This document shows, one piece after another, positions 20,531 to 34,759 of a DNA stretch of 64,000 bases; the first letter of the stretch is position 1, and the number at the start of each line of letters is the position of its first letter. Below the pieces are notes generated by a model. The model searched no databases. It was given only the letters and a program-made list of their open reading frames with translations, and was not told where the DNA came from. This stretch comes from Mytilus californianus (taxonomy: Eukaryota; Mollusca; Bivalvia; Mytilida; Mytilidae), in assembly GCF_021869535.1 (NCBI RefSeq), contig NW_026262593.1, positions 74,466,822 through 74,530,821 on the forward strand. The letters are read 5' to 3'. Both the position numbers and the translations under genes were made by a program.

Positions 20531-23500
20531 TTCCTGTTAAATCTACATCTGTTTATTATAATTTACATAATATAAAACTTTGAATGAAATAAAACAGGGA
20601 CAGATCGAGCCAGTTTTAAAAGAGAAGGGGTTCTTACCCAGGATAAAGGGGGATCCAACCATATGTCCCAATTCCAAAGCATAATTTGATCGTCAATCCC
20701 CAGAACCACTCACGTAATAAAGGTTGTCAATATTCAGACACAAATGGTTTCACTTTTACTTTAATAGGTAGTCATCATACATCAATGACCAAATGAAGGT
20801 GGCCTGTTTCTGGCTAAATTTCTATCCATATCCAAGATACCCTCATTGTCCCGTAGCAGCCCATCTTCATCTTTAAGGAATATTTAATTTTATTGTATGG
20901 TTTATCATAATTTTCAAAATCTTCAGCATTTAAGCCGGTCTCTTAAATATATTTAGAGCAAATCTATACCAACTTTATGAATAGTTGATATTGAAAGAAG
21001 TTCAACTTCATCATTAGAACTATTTTTTAAATTTCTTCCTTATGCCAATCCACTCATATTAAGAAACAATAAAAATTTGTAATAAAACTAAATTGTCCAA
21101 TTTATCACTAGAACTGGTACATAACATCTTCCCAATGATGATTAAGTTGTATTTTAAGTTATCAACGGTCTATACGGACACAACATTTTCGGGTAAACTG
21201 TTCCAATCGTTAATAATTCGTTGGGAAAAATGAATTATATCAAGTTCAAAGCGGTGTCCACGAGTATTGGAAGTCAAAACACCTATTTTTCATATTACAT
21301 CCTAGCCTCCCCATAAAAATTAAATGGTAGCTCCCTTACAAAAATGATGTCTATTACCTTAACTTTTTCTTTTAAGTCCTTTGTTCTGTGATTTGTTGCC
21401 TAATAAGGAAAAAAAGAAAACGTTATTATTTTAAAGAATAACATGCTATTAATCCCTTCTCCATATTGTTGCAATTCTGACTGCAGTGTGTGTCATAGTA
21501 AAGATGGCAACTACAATTATGTATATGTAGGAATACAACTTTAAGTAAAAAAGAAAAGATATATCAAATTTGTATTTCCTGTTAAATCTACATCTGTTTA
21601 TTATAATTTACATAATATAAAGCTTTGAATGAAATAAAACAGGGGCAGATCAAGTCAGTTTTAAAAGAGAAGGGGTTCCAACCCAGGATAAAGGGGGGAT
21701 CCAACCATATGTCCCAATTCCAAAGCATAATTTGATCGTCAATCCCCAGAACCACTCACTTAATAAAGGTTGTCAATATTCAGACACAAATGGTTTCACT
21801 TTTACTTTAATAGGTAGTCATCATACATCAATGACCAAATGAAGGTGGCCTGTTTCTGGCTAAATTTCTATCCATATCCAAGATACCCTCATTGTCCCGT
21901 AGCAGCCCATCTTCATCTTTAAGGAATATTTAATTTTATTGTATGGTTTATCATAATTTTCAAAATCTTTAGCATTTAATCCAGTCTCTTAAACATATCT
22001 AGAGCAAATCTATACCAACTTTATGAATAGTTGATATTGAAAGAAGTCCAAATTCATCACTAGAACTATTTTTAAAATTTCTTCCTAATGCCAATCCACT
22101 CATATTAAGAAACAATAAAAATTTGTAATAAAAATAAATTGTCCAATTTATCACTAGAACTGGTACATAACATCTTCCCAATGATGATTAAGTTGTATTT
22201 TAAGTTATCAACGGTCTATACGGACACAACATTTTCGGGAAAACTGTTCCAATCGTTAATAATTCGTTGGGAAAAATGAATTATATCAAGTTCAAAGCGG
22301 TGTCCACGAGTATTGGAAGTCAAAACACCTATTTTTCATATTACATCCTAGCCTCCCCATAAAAATTAAATGGTAGCTCCCTTACAAAAATGATGTCTAT
22401 TACCTTAACTTTTTCTTTTAAGTCCTTTGTTCTGTGATTTGTTGCCTAATAAGGAAAAAAAGAAAACGTTATTATTTTAAAGAATAACATGCAAATTATC
22501 CCTTCTCCATATTGTTGCAATTCTGACTGCAGTGTGTGTCATAGTAAAGACGGCAACTACAATTATGTATTTGTAGGAATAAAACTTTATGTAAAAAAGA
22601 AAAGATATATCAAATTTGTATTTCCTGTTAAATCTACATCTGTTTATTATAATTTACATAATATAAAGCTTTGAATGAAATAAAACAGGGGCAGATCAAG
22701 TCAGTTTTAAAAGAGAAGGGGTTCCAACCCAGGATAAAGGGGGGATCCAACCATATGTCCCAATTCCAAAGCATAATTGGATCGTCAATCCCCAGAACCA
22801 CTCACTTAATAAAGGTTGTCAATATTCAGACACAAATGGTTTCACTTTTACTTTAATAGGTAGTCATCATACATCAATGACCAAATGAAGGTGGCCTGTT
22901 TCTGGCTAAATTTCTATCCATATCCAAGATACCCTCATTGTCCCGTAGCAGCCCATCTTCATCTTTAAGGAATATTTAATTTTATTGTATGGTTTATCAT
23001 AATTTTCAAAATCTTTAGCATTTAATCCAGTCTCTTAAACATATCTAGAGCAAATCTATACCAACTTTATGAATAGTTGATATTGAAAGAAGTCCAAATT
23101 CATCACTAGAACTATTTTTAAAATTTCTTCCTAATGCCAATCCACTCATATTAAGAAACAATAAAAATTTGTAATAAAAATAAATTGTCCAATTTATCAC
23201 TAGAACTGGTACATAACATCTTCCCAATGATGATTAAGTTGTATTTTAAGTTATCAACGGTCTATACGGACACAACATTTTCGGGAAAACTGTTCCAATC
23301 GTTAATAATTCGTTGGGAAAAATGAATTATATCAAGTTCAAAGCGATGTCCACGAGTATTGGAAGTCAAAACACCTATTTTTCATATTACATCCTAGCCT
23401 CCCCATAAAAATTAAATGGTAGCTCCCTTACAAAAATGATTTCTGTTACCTTAACTTTTTCTTTTAAGTCCTTTGTTCTGTGATTTGTTGCCTAATAAGG

Positions 23501-26500
23501 AAAAAAAGAAAACGTTATTATTTTAAAGAATAACATGCTATTAATCCCTTCTCCATATTGTTGCAATTCTGACTGCAGTGTGTGTCATAGTAAAGATGGC
23601 AACTACAATTATGTATTTGTAGGAATAAAACTTTAAGTAAAAAAGAAAAGATATATCAAATTTGTATTTCCTGTTAAATCTACATCTGTTTATTATAATT
23701 TACATAATATAAAGCTTTGAATGAAATAAAATAGGGGCAGATCAAGTCAGTTTTAAAAGAGAAGGGGTTCCAACCCACGATAAAGGGGGGATCCAACCAT
23801 ATGTCCCAATTCCAAAGCATAATTTGATCGTCAATCCCCAGAACCACTCACTTAATAAAGGTTGTCAATATTCAGACACAAATGGTTTCACTTTTACTTT
23901 AATAGGTAGTCATCATACATCAATGACCAAATGAAGGTGGCCTGTTTCTGGCTAAATTTCTATCCATATCCAAGATACCCTCATTGTCCCGTAGCAGCCC
24001 ATCTTCACCTTTAAGGAATATTTAATTTTATTGTATGGTTTATCATAATTTTCAAAATTTTTAGCATTTAATCCAGTCCCTTAAACATATTTAGAGCAAA
24101 TCTATACCAACTTTATGAATAGTTGATATTGAAAGAAGTCCAAATTCATCACTAGAACTATTTTTAAAATTTCTTCCTAATGCCAATCCACTCATATTAA
24201 GAAACAATAAAAATTTGTAATAAAAATAAATTGTCCAATTTATCACTAGAACTGGTACATAACATCTTCCCAATGATGATTAAGTTGTATTTTAAGTTAT
24301 CAACGGTCTATACGGACACAACATTTTCGGGTAAACTGTTCCAATCGTTAATAATTCGTTGGGAAAAATGAATTATATCAAGTTAAAAGCGGTGTCCACG
24401 AGTATTGGAAGTCAAAACACCTATTTTTCATATTACATCCTAGCCTCCCCATAAAAATTAAATGGTAGCTCCCTTACAAAAATGATGTCTATTACCTTAA
24501 CTTTTTCTTTTAAGTCCTTTGTTCTGTGATTTGTTGCCTTATAAGGAAAAAAAGAAAAAGTTATTATTTTAAAGAATAACATGCTATTAATCCCTTCTCC
24601 ATATTGTTGCAATTCTGACTGCAGTGTGTGTCATAGTAAAGATGGCAACTACAATTATGTATTTATAGGAATAAAACTTTAAGTAAAAAAGAAAAGATAT
24701 ATCAAATTTGTATTTCCTGTTAAATCTACATCTGTTTATTATAATTTACATAATATAAAGCTTTGAATGAAATAAAACAGGGGCAGATCAAGTCAGTTTT
24801 AAAAGAGAAGGGGTTCTTACCCAGGATAAAAGGGGGATCCAACCATATGTCCCAATTCCAAAGCATAATTTGATCGTCAATCCCCAGAACCACTCACTTA
24901 ATAAAGGTTGTCAATATTCAGACACAAATGGTTTCACTTTTACTTTAATAGGTAGTCATCATACATCAATGACCAAATGAAGGTGGCCTGTTTCTGGCTA
25001 AATTTCTATCCATATCCAAGATACCCTCATTGTCCTGTAGCAGCCCATCTTCATCTTTAAGGAATATTTAATTTTATTGTATGGTTTATCATAATTTTCA
25101 AAATCTTTAGCATTTAATCCAGTCTCTTAAACATATTTAGAGCAAATCTATACCAACTTTATGAATAGTTGATATTGAAAGAAGTCCAAATTCATCACTA
25201 GAACTATTTTTAAAATTTCTTCCTAATGCCAATCCACTCATATTAAGAAACAATAAACATTTGTAATAAAAATAAATTGTCCAATTTATCACTAGAACTG
25301 GTACATAACATCTTCCCAATGATGATTAAGTTGTATTTTAAGTTATCAACGGTCTATACGGACACAACATTTTCGGGTAAACTGTTCCAATCGTTAATAA
25401 TTCGTTGGGAAAAATGAATTATATCAAGTTCAAAGCGGTGTCCACGAGTATTGGAAGTCAAAACACCTATTTTTCATATTACATCCTAGCCTCCCCATAA
25501 AAATTAAATGGTAGCTCCCTTACAAAAATGATGTATATTACCTTAACTTTTTCTTTTAAGTCCTTTGTTCTGTGATTTGTTGCCTAATAAGGAAAAAAAG
25601 AAAACGTTATTATTTTAAAGAATAACATGCTATTAATCCCTTCTCCATATTGTTGCAATTCTGACTGCAGTGTGTGTCATAGTAAAGATGGCAACTACAA
25701 TTATGTATTTGTAGGAATAAAACTTTAAGTAAAAAAGAAAAGATATATCAAATTTGTATTTCCTGTTAAATCTACATCTGTTTATTATAATTTTCATAAT
25801 ATAAAGCTTTGAATGAAATAAAACAGGGGCAGATCAAGTCAGTTTTAAAAGAGAAGGGGTTCCAACCCACGATAAAGGGGGGATCCAACCATATGTCCCA
25901 ATTCCAAAGCATAATTTGATCGTCAATCCCCAGAACCACTCACTTAATAAAGGTTGTCAATATTCAGACACAAATGGTTTCACTTTTACTTTAATAGGTA
26001 GTCATCATACATAAATGACCAAATGAAGGTGGCCTGTTTCTGGCTAAATTTCTATCCATATCCAAGATACCCTCATTGTCCCGTAGCAGCCCATCTTCAT
26101 CTTTAAGGAATATTTAATTTTATTGTATGGTTTATCATAATTTTCAAAATCTTTAGCATTTAATCCAGTCTCTTAAACATATTTAGAGCAAATCTATACC
26201 AACTTTATGAATAGTTGATATTGAAAGAAGTCCAAAATCATCACTAGAACTATTTTTAAAATGTCTTCCTAATGCCAATCCACTCATATTAAGAAACAAT
26301 AAAAATTTGTAATAAAAATAAATTGTCCAATTTATCACTAGAACTGGTACATAACATCTTCCCAATGATGATTAAGTTGTATTTTTAAGTTATCAACGGT
26401 CTATACGGACACAACATTTTCGGGTAAACTGTTCCAATCGTTAATAATTCGTTGGGAAAAATGAATTATATCAAGTTCAAAGCGGTGTCCACGAGTATTG

Positions 26501-28575
26501 GAAGTCAAAACACCTATTTTTCATATTACATCCTAGCCTCCCCATAAATATTAAATGGTAGCTCCCTTACAAAAATGATGTCTATTACCTTAACTTTTTC
26601 TTTTAAGTCCTTTGTTCTCTGATTTGTTGCCTAATAAGGAAAAAAAGAAAACGTTATTATTTTAAAGAATAACATGCTATTAATCCCTTCTCCATATTGT
26701 TGCAATTCTGACTGCAGTGTGTGTCATAGTAAAGATGGCAACTACAATTATGTATTTGTAGGAATAAAACTTTAAGTAAAAAAGAAAAGATATATCAAAT
26801 TTGTATTTCCTGTTAAATCTACATCTGTTTATTATAATTTACATAATATAAAGCTTTGAATGAAATAAAACAGGGGCAGATCAAGTCAGTTTTAAAAGAG
26901 AAGGGGTTCCAACCCACGATAAAGGGGGGATCCAACCATATGTCCCAATTCCAAAGCATAATTTGATCGTCAATCCCCAGAACCACTCACTTAATAAAGG
27001 TTGTCAATATTCAGACACAAATGGTTTCACTTTTACTTTAATAGGTAGTCATCATACATCAATGACCAAATGAAGGTGGCCTGTTTCTGGCTAAATTTCT
27101 ATCAATATCCAAGATACCCTCATTGTCCCGTAGCAGCCCATCTTCATCTTTAAGGAATATTTAATTTTATTGTATGGTTTATCATAATTTTCAAAATCTT
27201 TAGCATTTAATCCAGTCTCTTAAACATATTTAGAGCAAATCTATACCAACTTTATGAATAGTTGATATTGAAAGAAGTCCAAATTCATCACTAGAACTAT
27301 TTTTAAAATTTCTTCCTAATGCCAATCCACTCATATTAAGAAACAATAAAAATTTGTAATAAAAATAAATTGTCCAATTTATCACTAGAACTGGTACATA
27401 ATATCTTCACAATGATGATTAAGTTGTATTTTAAGTTATCAACGGTCTATACGGACACAACATTTTCGGGTAAACTGTTCCAATCGTTAATAATTCGTTG
27501 GGAAAAATGAATTATATCAAGTTAAAAGCGGTGTCCACGAGTATTGGAAGTCAAAACACCTATTTTTCATATTACATCCTAGCCTCCCCATGAAAATTAA
27601 ATGGTAGCTCCCTTACAAAAATGATGTCTATTACCTTAACTTTTTCTTTTAAGTCCTTTGTTCTGTGATTTGTTGCCTAATAAGGAAAAAAAGAAAAAGT
27701 TATTATTTTAAAGAATAACATGCTATTAATCCCTTCTCCATATTGTTGCAATTCTGACTGCAGTGTGTGTCATAGTAAAGATGGCAACTACAATTATGTA
27801 TTTATAGGAATAAAACTTTAAGTAAAAAAGAAAAGATATATCAAATTTGTATTTCCTGTTAAATCTACATCTGTTTATTATAATTTACATAATATAAAGC
27901 TTTGAATGAAATAAAACAGGGGCAGATCAAGTCAGTTTTAAAAGAGAAGGGGTTCCAACCCAGGATAAAGGGGGGATCCAACCATATGTCCCAATTCCAA
28001 AGCATAATTTGATCGTCAATCCCCAGAACCACTCACGTAATAAAGGTTGTCAATATTCAGACACAAATGGTTTCACTTTTACTTTAATAGGTAGTCATCA
28101 TACATCAATGACCAAATGAAGGTGGCCTGTTTCTGGCTAAATTTCTATCCATATCCAAGATACCCTCATTGTCCCGTAGCAGCCCATCTTCATCTTTAAG
28201 GAATATTTAATTTTATTGTATGGTTTATCATAATTTTCAAAATCTTTAGCATTTAATCCAGTCTCTTAAACATATTTAGAGCAAATCTATACCAACTTTA
28301 TGAATAGTTGATATTGAAAGAAGTCCAAATTCATCACTAGAACTATTTTTAAAATTTCTTCCTAATGCCAATCCACTCATATTAAGAAACAATAAAAATT
28401 TGTAATAAAAATAAATTGTCCAATTTATCACTAGAACTGGTACATAACATCTTCCCAATGATGATTAAGTTGTATTTTAAGTTATTAACGGTCTATACGG
28501 ACACAACATTTTCGGGTAAACTGTTCCAATCGTAAATAATTCGTTGGGAAAAATGAATTATATCAAGTTAAAAGC
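20531..28575. repeat. Macrosatellite A: 1046-bp unit, 7.7 copies
   Basis: The landmark TTCCTGTTAAATCTACATCT occurs at 20531, 21576, 22622, 23668, 24714, 25760, 26807 and 27853, a spacing of 1045-1047 bp. The eighth unit stops after 723 bp at TATCAAGTTAAAAGC. Copies are near-identical, differing by scattered substitutions (for example GGTTCTTACCC against GGTTCCAACCC, AAGTTCAAAG against AAGTTAAAAG). The shared variants suggest higher-order exchange among units. A 60-codon minus-strand open frame recurs in most units simply because the units are alike; it is not a supported gene. The unit contains LINE and SINE debris. Confidence 0.95.
22154..22320 (-). pseudogene. LINE reverse-transcriptase C-terminus inside the satellite unit
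   Basis: In each unit (coordinates given for the second) the minus strand reads T-R-G-H-R-F-E-L, then F-S-Q-R-I-I-N-D-W-N-S-L-P-E-N-V-V. A stop follows, and after a one-base slip comes H-H-W-E-D-V-M-Y-Q-F-stop. The R-G-H...W-N-S-L-P...V-V block followed by a short tail is the usual C-terminal end of many LINE reverse-transcriptase proteins. It is damaged identically in the copies I compared, so the damage came before amplification. Confidence 0.7.
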
Positions 28576-31500
28576 AAAACATACTTCAAGATCAAGATCA
28601 CTCGGCGTATGTAATCATCCAAAATGATAGTCAACAGTTTACCTTTTTTAGAAGTTTTTTTAAAATGCAAATGGATCACTGGTGATAGACGTGATAGGGG
28701 AATGGGACCGATAAATTGATCAGATCAGACAAAATCTCCCCATTAACGGAGAACCTCTTTCTTTTAGTAAATACTAGAAAATACCCGCAAAATAAACTTT
28801 GGTTCATAATTTGAAGATATATAGTGTTGGTGTAAGGCGATATTAAGATCTTAAATCTTTTTAAAGCGTGTCACAGACGAAATACCACCACTCAATATGA
28901 CGCCCAAAAGAATATTCTTCCCGACAGAAACTATTGGCGTTTGTGATCTAATCATAGGATATGTCATTGTTATACCCTGGATGCATTGTACTGATCAAAA
29001 TAATATGTGTTTATAAATACCTTTAATTGGTGACATAAAGAGTGAAAACTGACTGGGATTTTTTACAAAAAATATCCTGACCCTGATTTGGTAAAAAAAA
29101 TAATCTGTCTAGCACTTCTAACAGTTTTGCCAACACGTAGGGAAAACATTGAATGATAAAAAAACCCAGGTGCGCATGACAATGTATAAAAAGTTAACAA
29201 TTATAGGTCAAAGTAATATCAAAATATATATGACTGTGGCAAAACGTTTGGACTATATATAATTAGGTCACAATTGTTATGCAAACCGTGATATATGAAT
29301 AGGTCAGATTTATGGTATTAGGCAATGTATATGAATGTATATTCAATAGTGAAATAATTTTCGGAAAAAAGCATCGGTAGTCACTATACGTTTCTGCAAT
29401 GATTTGTCTTCCTATATACAAATCCTTGGGTCTCTGGTAGCAAGTTGAAAATGAATAGCCAATCAACAAAAAATACTTCAAGATCAAGATCACTCGGCAT
29501 ATGTAATCATCCAAAATGATAGTCAACAGTTTATCTTTTTTAGAAGTTTTTTTAAAATGCAAATGGATCACTGGTGATAGTCGTGATAGGAAAATGGGAC
29601 CGATAAATTGATCAGATCAGACAAAATCTCCCCATTAACGGAGAACCTCTTTCTTTTAGTAAACACTAGAAAATACCCGCGAAATAAACTTTGGTTCATA
29701 ATTTGAAGATATATAGTTTTGGTGTAAGGCGATATTAAGATCTTAAATCTTTTTGAAGCGAGTCACAGACGAAATACCACCATTCAATATGACACCCAAA
29801 AGAATAGTCTTCCCGACAGCAACTATTGGCGTTTGTGATCTAATCGTAGGATATGTCATTGTTATACCCTGGATGCATTGTACTGATCAAAATAATATGT
29901 GTTTATTAATACCTTTAATTGGTGACATAAAGAATGAAAACTGACTGGGATTTTTTACAAAAAATATCCTGACCCTGATTTGGTAAAAAAAAAATAATCT
30001 GTCTAGCACTTCTAATAGTTTGCCAACACATAGGGAAAACATTGAATGATAAAAAACCAGGTGCGCATGACAATGTATAAAAAGTTAACAATTATAGGTC
30101 AAAGTAATATCAAAATATATATGACTGTGGCAAAACGTTTGGACTATATATAATTAGGTCACAATTGTTATGCAAACCGTGATATATGAATAGGTCAGAT
30201 TTATGGTATTAGGTAATGTATATGAATGTATATTCAATAGTGAAATAATTTTCGGAAAAAAGCATCGGTAGTCACTATACGTTTCTGCAATGATTTGTCT
30301 TCCTATATACAAATCCTTGGTCTCTGGTAGCAAGTTGAAAATGAATAGCCAATCAACAAAAAATACTTCAAGATCAAGATCACTCGGCATATGTAATCAT
30401 CCAAAATGATAGTCAACAGTTTATCTTTTTTCGAAGTTTTTAAAAATGCAAATGGATCACTGGTGATAGGGGAATGGGACCGATAAATTGATCAGATCAG
30501 ACAAAATCTCCCCATTAACGGAGAACCTCTTTCTTTAAGTAAATACTAGAAAATACCCGCGAAATAAACTTTGGTTCATAATTTGAAGATATATAGTTTT
30601 GGTGTAAGGCGATATTAAGATCTTAAATCTTTTTGAAGCGAGTCACAGACGAAATACCACCACTCAATATGACACCCAAAAGAATAGTCTTCCCGACAGA
30701 AACTATTGGCGTTTGTGATCTAATCATAGGATGTGTCATTGTTATACCCTGGATGCATTGTACCGATCAAAATAATATGTGTTTATAAATACCTTTAATT
30801 GGTGACATAATGAGTGAAAACTGACTGGGATTTTTTACAAAAAATATCCTGACCCTGATTTGGTAAAAAAAAATAATCTGTCTAGCACTTCTAATAGTTT
30901 GCCAACACATAGGGAAACATTGAATGATAAAAAATCCAGGTGCGCATGACAATGTATAAAAAGTTAACAATTATAGGTCAAAGTAATATCAAAATATATA
31001 TGACTGTGGCAAAACGTTTGGACTATATATAATTAGGCACAATTGTTATGCAAACCGTGATATATGAATAGGTCAGATTTATGGTATTAGGCAATGTATA
31101 TGAATGTATATTCAATAGTGAAATAATTTTCGGAAAAAAGCATCGGTAGTCACTATACGTTTCTGCAATGATTTGTCTTCCTATATACAAATCCTTGGTC
31201 TCTGGTAGCAAGTTGAAAATGAATAGCCAATCAACAAAAAATAATTCAAGATCAAGATCACTCGGCATATGTAATCATCCAAAATGATAGTCAACAGTTT
31301 ATCTTTTTTAGAAGTTTTTTAAAATGCAAATGGATCACTGGTGATAGTCGTGATAGGAGAATGGGACCAATAAATTGATCAGATCAGACAAAATCTCCCC
31401 ATTAACGGAGAACCTCTTTCTTTTAGTAAATACTAGAAAATACCCGCGAAATAAACTTTGGTTCATAATTTGAAGATATATAGTTTTGGTGTTAGGCGAT

Positions 31501-32880
31501 ATTAAGATCTTAAATCTTTTTGAAGCGAGTCACAGACGAAATACCACCACTCAATATGACACCCAAAAGAATAGTCTTCCCGACAGAAACTATTGGCGTT
31601 TGTGATCTAATCATAGGATGTGTCATTGTTATACCCTGGATGCATTGTACCGATCAAAATAATATGTGTTTATAAATACCTTTAATTGGTGACATAATGA
31701 GTGAAAACTGACTGGGATTTTTTACACAAAATATCCGGACCCTGATTTGGTAAAAAAATAATCTGTCTAGCACTTCTAACAGTTTTGCCAACACGTAGGA
31801 AAAACATTGAATGGTAAAAAAACCCAGGTGCGCATGACAGTGTATAAAAAGTTAACAGTTATAGGTCAAAGTAATATCAAAATAGACTTTGGCAAAACGT
31901 TTGGACTATATATAATTAGGTCACAATTGTTATGCAAACTGTGATATATGAATAGGTCAGATTTGTGGTCTTGGGCAATGTATATGAATGTATATTCAAT
32001 AGTGAAATAATTTTCGGAAAAAAGCATGTGTAGTCACTATACGTTTCTGCAATGATTTGTCTTCCTATATACAAATCCTTGGTCTCTGGTAGCAAGTTGA
32101 AAATGAATAGCCAATCAACAAAAAATACTTCAAGATCAAGATCACTCGGCATATGTAATCATCCAAAATGATAGTCAACAGTTAACCTTTTTTAGAAGTT
32201 TTTTAAAATGCAAATGGATCACTGGTGATAGTCGTGATAGGGGAATGGGACCGATAAATTGATCAGATCAGACAAAATCTCCCCATTAACGGAGAACCTC
32301 TTTTTTTTTTAGTGAATACTAGAAAATACCCGCGAAATATACTTTGGTTCATAATTTGAGGATATATAGTTTTGGTGTAAGGCGATATTAAGATCTTTAA
32401 TCTTTTTGAAGCGTGTCACAGACGAAATACCACCACTCAATATGACACCCAAAAAAATAGTCTTCCCGACAGAAACTATTGGCGTTTGTGATCTAATCGT
32501 AGGATATGTCATTGTTATACCCTGGATGCATTGTACTGATCAAAATAATGTGTTTATAAATACCTTAAATTGGTGACATAAAGAATGAAAACTGACTGGT
32601 ATTTTTTACAAAAAATATCCTGACCCTGATTTGGTAAAAAAAAAATAATCTGTCTAGCACTTCTAACAGTTTGCCAACACATAGGGAAAACATTGAATGA
32701 TAAAAAATCCAGGTGCGCATGACAATGTATAAAAAGTTAACAATTATAGGTCAAAGTAATAGTCAAAATATATATCACTGTGGCAAAACGTTTGGACTAT
32801 ATACAATTAGATCACAATTGTTATGCATACCTTGATATATGAATAGGTCAGATTTATGGTCTTGGGCAATGTATATGAAT
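28576..32880. repeat. Macrosatellite B: about 885-bp unit, 4.9 copies
   Basis: The landmark ACTTCAAGATCAAGATCACT (one copy has AATTCAAG) lies at 28583, 29475, 30365, 31243 and 32127, spacing 892, 890, 878 and 884 bp. The last unit is cut at 32880. The unit shares no obvious sequence with macrosatellite A, yet the two arrays touch at 28575/28576. Open frames of 60-100 codons recur but are broken in some units, so no gene is claimed. Confidence 0.92.
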
Positions 32881-34080
32881 GGGGGGTGTTTTTCAAATTC
32901 CAGTGGCACACCTGTACCCTTTTTTTTCGAAGTCGCCCCTTCATGCACGGCCTGCCAGTTGTGAATAATCATGTGCTTGGGTGCTTAAAAATTGTTAAAA
33001 TTGAGTTAAAATATATCATACATGCAAGATGTTGATTGTATTTTTCGCAAATGGAAATCCATATTTGTGCTGGTAAACACCATATGGTCTGGGGTTGAAC
33101 GTCAGGTCATTATTTATCTGTAGGGGGGTCGGCAAATTATTTTGAAAGTCCAGAAAAAATTCAATGACCCCCCCCCCCCCCCCTTTTCCATTTCTGCAGA
33201 AAATGTATGTGACCCCCTCCTGAAAGTTTTAGAAAAAAACGTTGACCCCTCTCCCTTTCCCCCATTATTTTATATTGGTATTTGGTTTATTGCTGTCAAA
33301 CTTATAATGTTTTAAGAAATAGTAAATATATATAAATACTACAATTTTCAGTTCGGATTAAATACAGATGGTCAACTTTAAACATTTCTATATGAGTTGG
33401 CTGAAAATTTTATGCATTAATATATGAATGGGGGGTGGGTCACATTCCAGCCGCACTTTGGTACCCATTTTTAACCGAAAACTAAAGTAATCCCCCACCC
33501 TTTTCATGTTGAATTAATGTGGTTCCCCGGAAGGAAAAGCTCTTGACGTGTTTTTACCGAAAACTGAAGTAATCCCCCACCCTTTTCATGTTGAATTGAT
33601 GCGGTTCCCCGGAAGGAAAAGCTTTCGACGTGCAAAAATCTGTTTTTAAATTGCTGAGAGCGTCAAGGGAATGTGTATCACAAAGTGTTTCAGTGTAATG
33701 TCAATATTTACCGTATCTGCTACGAAATAAAATTTAATTTTGCCGGGCAGACGTGCAATGACGGAAATGATGATGGCACGTATATTTCAGAGCCGAACGT
33801 CGTGAAGGACGGTCGATCCGAACTGACTGTTTTCCGATGTTAACCCCCAAATACCCACAAAAGATCTTGAAATGAACACATATTAAACTACGCTGTTCAT
33901 TACCCCTTTGTGGTATAAAACAATATTCGTGGATTGTTTGTGAAAGAAGAAAACGCGACACCAAATTTCAACTCTTTTCATTTAGTAATATAGATTATTA
34001 TAGACAGATATAAACTGTAAACAGCAATAATGTTTAGCAAAGTAAGATCTACAAGTAAGTCAATATAACCAAAATGGTCA
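32881..34080. other. Non-coding repeats with a C16 tract
   Basis: TATGAATGGGGGGTG followed by TTCCAG occurs near 32874 and again near 33423, a diverged duplication. A run of 16 C lies at 33168-33183. The section from 33640 to 34080 holds nothing I recognise. Confidence 0.5.
33468..33632 (+). repeat. Tandem duplication, 83 + 82 bp
   Basis: Two adjacent copies (33468-33550, 33551-33632), both containing GTAATCCCCCACCCTTTTC and GGTTCCCCGGAAGGAAAAGC and ending GACGTG, with about five differences. Confidence 0.85.
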
Positions 34081-34273
34081 ACTCCCCCCTAAAGGAGTAA
34101 TTGCCCTTTATAGTCAATTTTTCGTAAATTTTTGTAACCTTTTACAAAAAACTTTTATTAATCTACTGGGCTAAATAGAATTAACTTAGCTACAATTTTC
34201 AATAGGGTATCTTGATTGAAAAATGTATCCGATGACCCTGTCATCCAACCAACATGGCCGCCATGGATAACAA

Positions 34274-34704
34274 AAGATTGATTGATTGATTGATTGTTGG
34301 TTGCTTAACGTCCAGTGGCAAATATTTCATGCATATTCAGGACGAGAACAAGTTCACAATAAATACAATAGGTAGGTTCTGTAATAGATTAAGGGATTAA
34401 GGTCGGAGAAATTTAGACTGCCACGGGAAATGAGGGTATATTGGATAGGGACAGAAATTTAGCCTTGCAACAGGTCACCTACGGACCCCTCAAAGAGTTG
34501 TTGCAAGGGTTCTTAACGTGCAAAGAGCGTGGCACTCTCTTTACACGAGGCATCGGATTTAACGTCCCCATTCTGACCGGACGTGGCTGCAAATTTGTAC
34601 ATCCCGCACAGCCAAACGGACGCCCCACTTTAGCACGGGTTTTACTGCCGGTCGGAGGAAGACCAATGGTGACCATACTTCTATTCCCCAGTCACCCTTG
34701 GGGG
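34274..34704 (-). mobile_element. SINE-like element, full length
   Basis: Target duplication GGATAACAA at 34265-34273 and 34705-34713. The body is nearly identical to the copies at 16613, 34760, 43208 and 60634. The (TGAT)n tail is on the left. Confidence 0.85.
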
Positions 34705-34759
34705 GGATAACAATAGAACATAGGGGTTTACTATAGAAGTCTAAGGGAAAATTGTAAAA

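Noticed and set aside
21999..28458. A 60-codon minus-strand open frame present in most macrosatellite A units
   Set aside because: It is shared only because the units are near-identical. It overlaps, in another frame, the LINE reverse-transcriptase remnant and has no domain or splice support.
28860..32520. Recurring open frames on both strands of macrosatellite B
   Set aside because: The + strand frame is cut by a stop in several units (for example TTATAA in the first) and the minus-strand frame changes length between units, so there is no sign of coding constraint.
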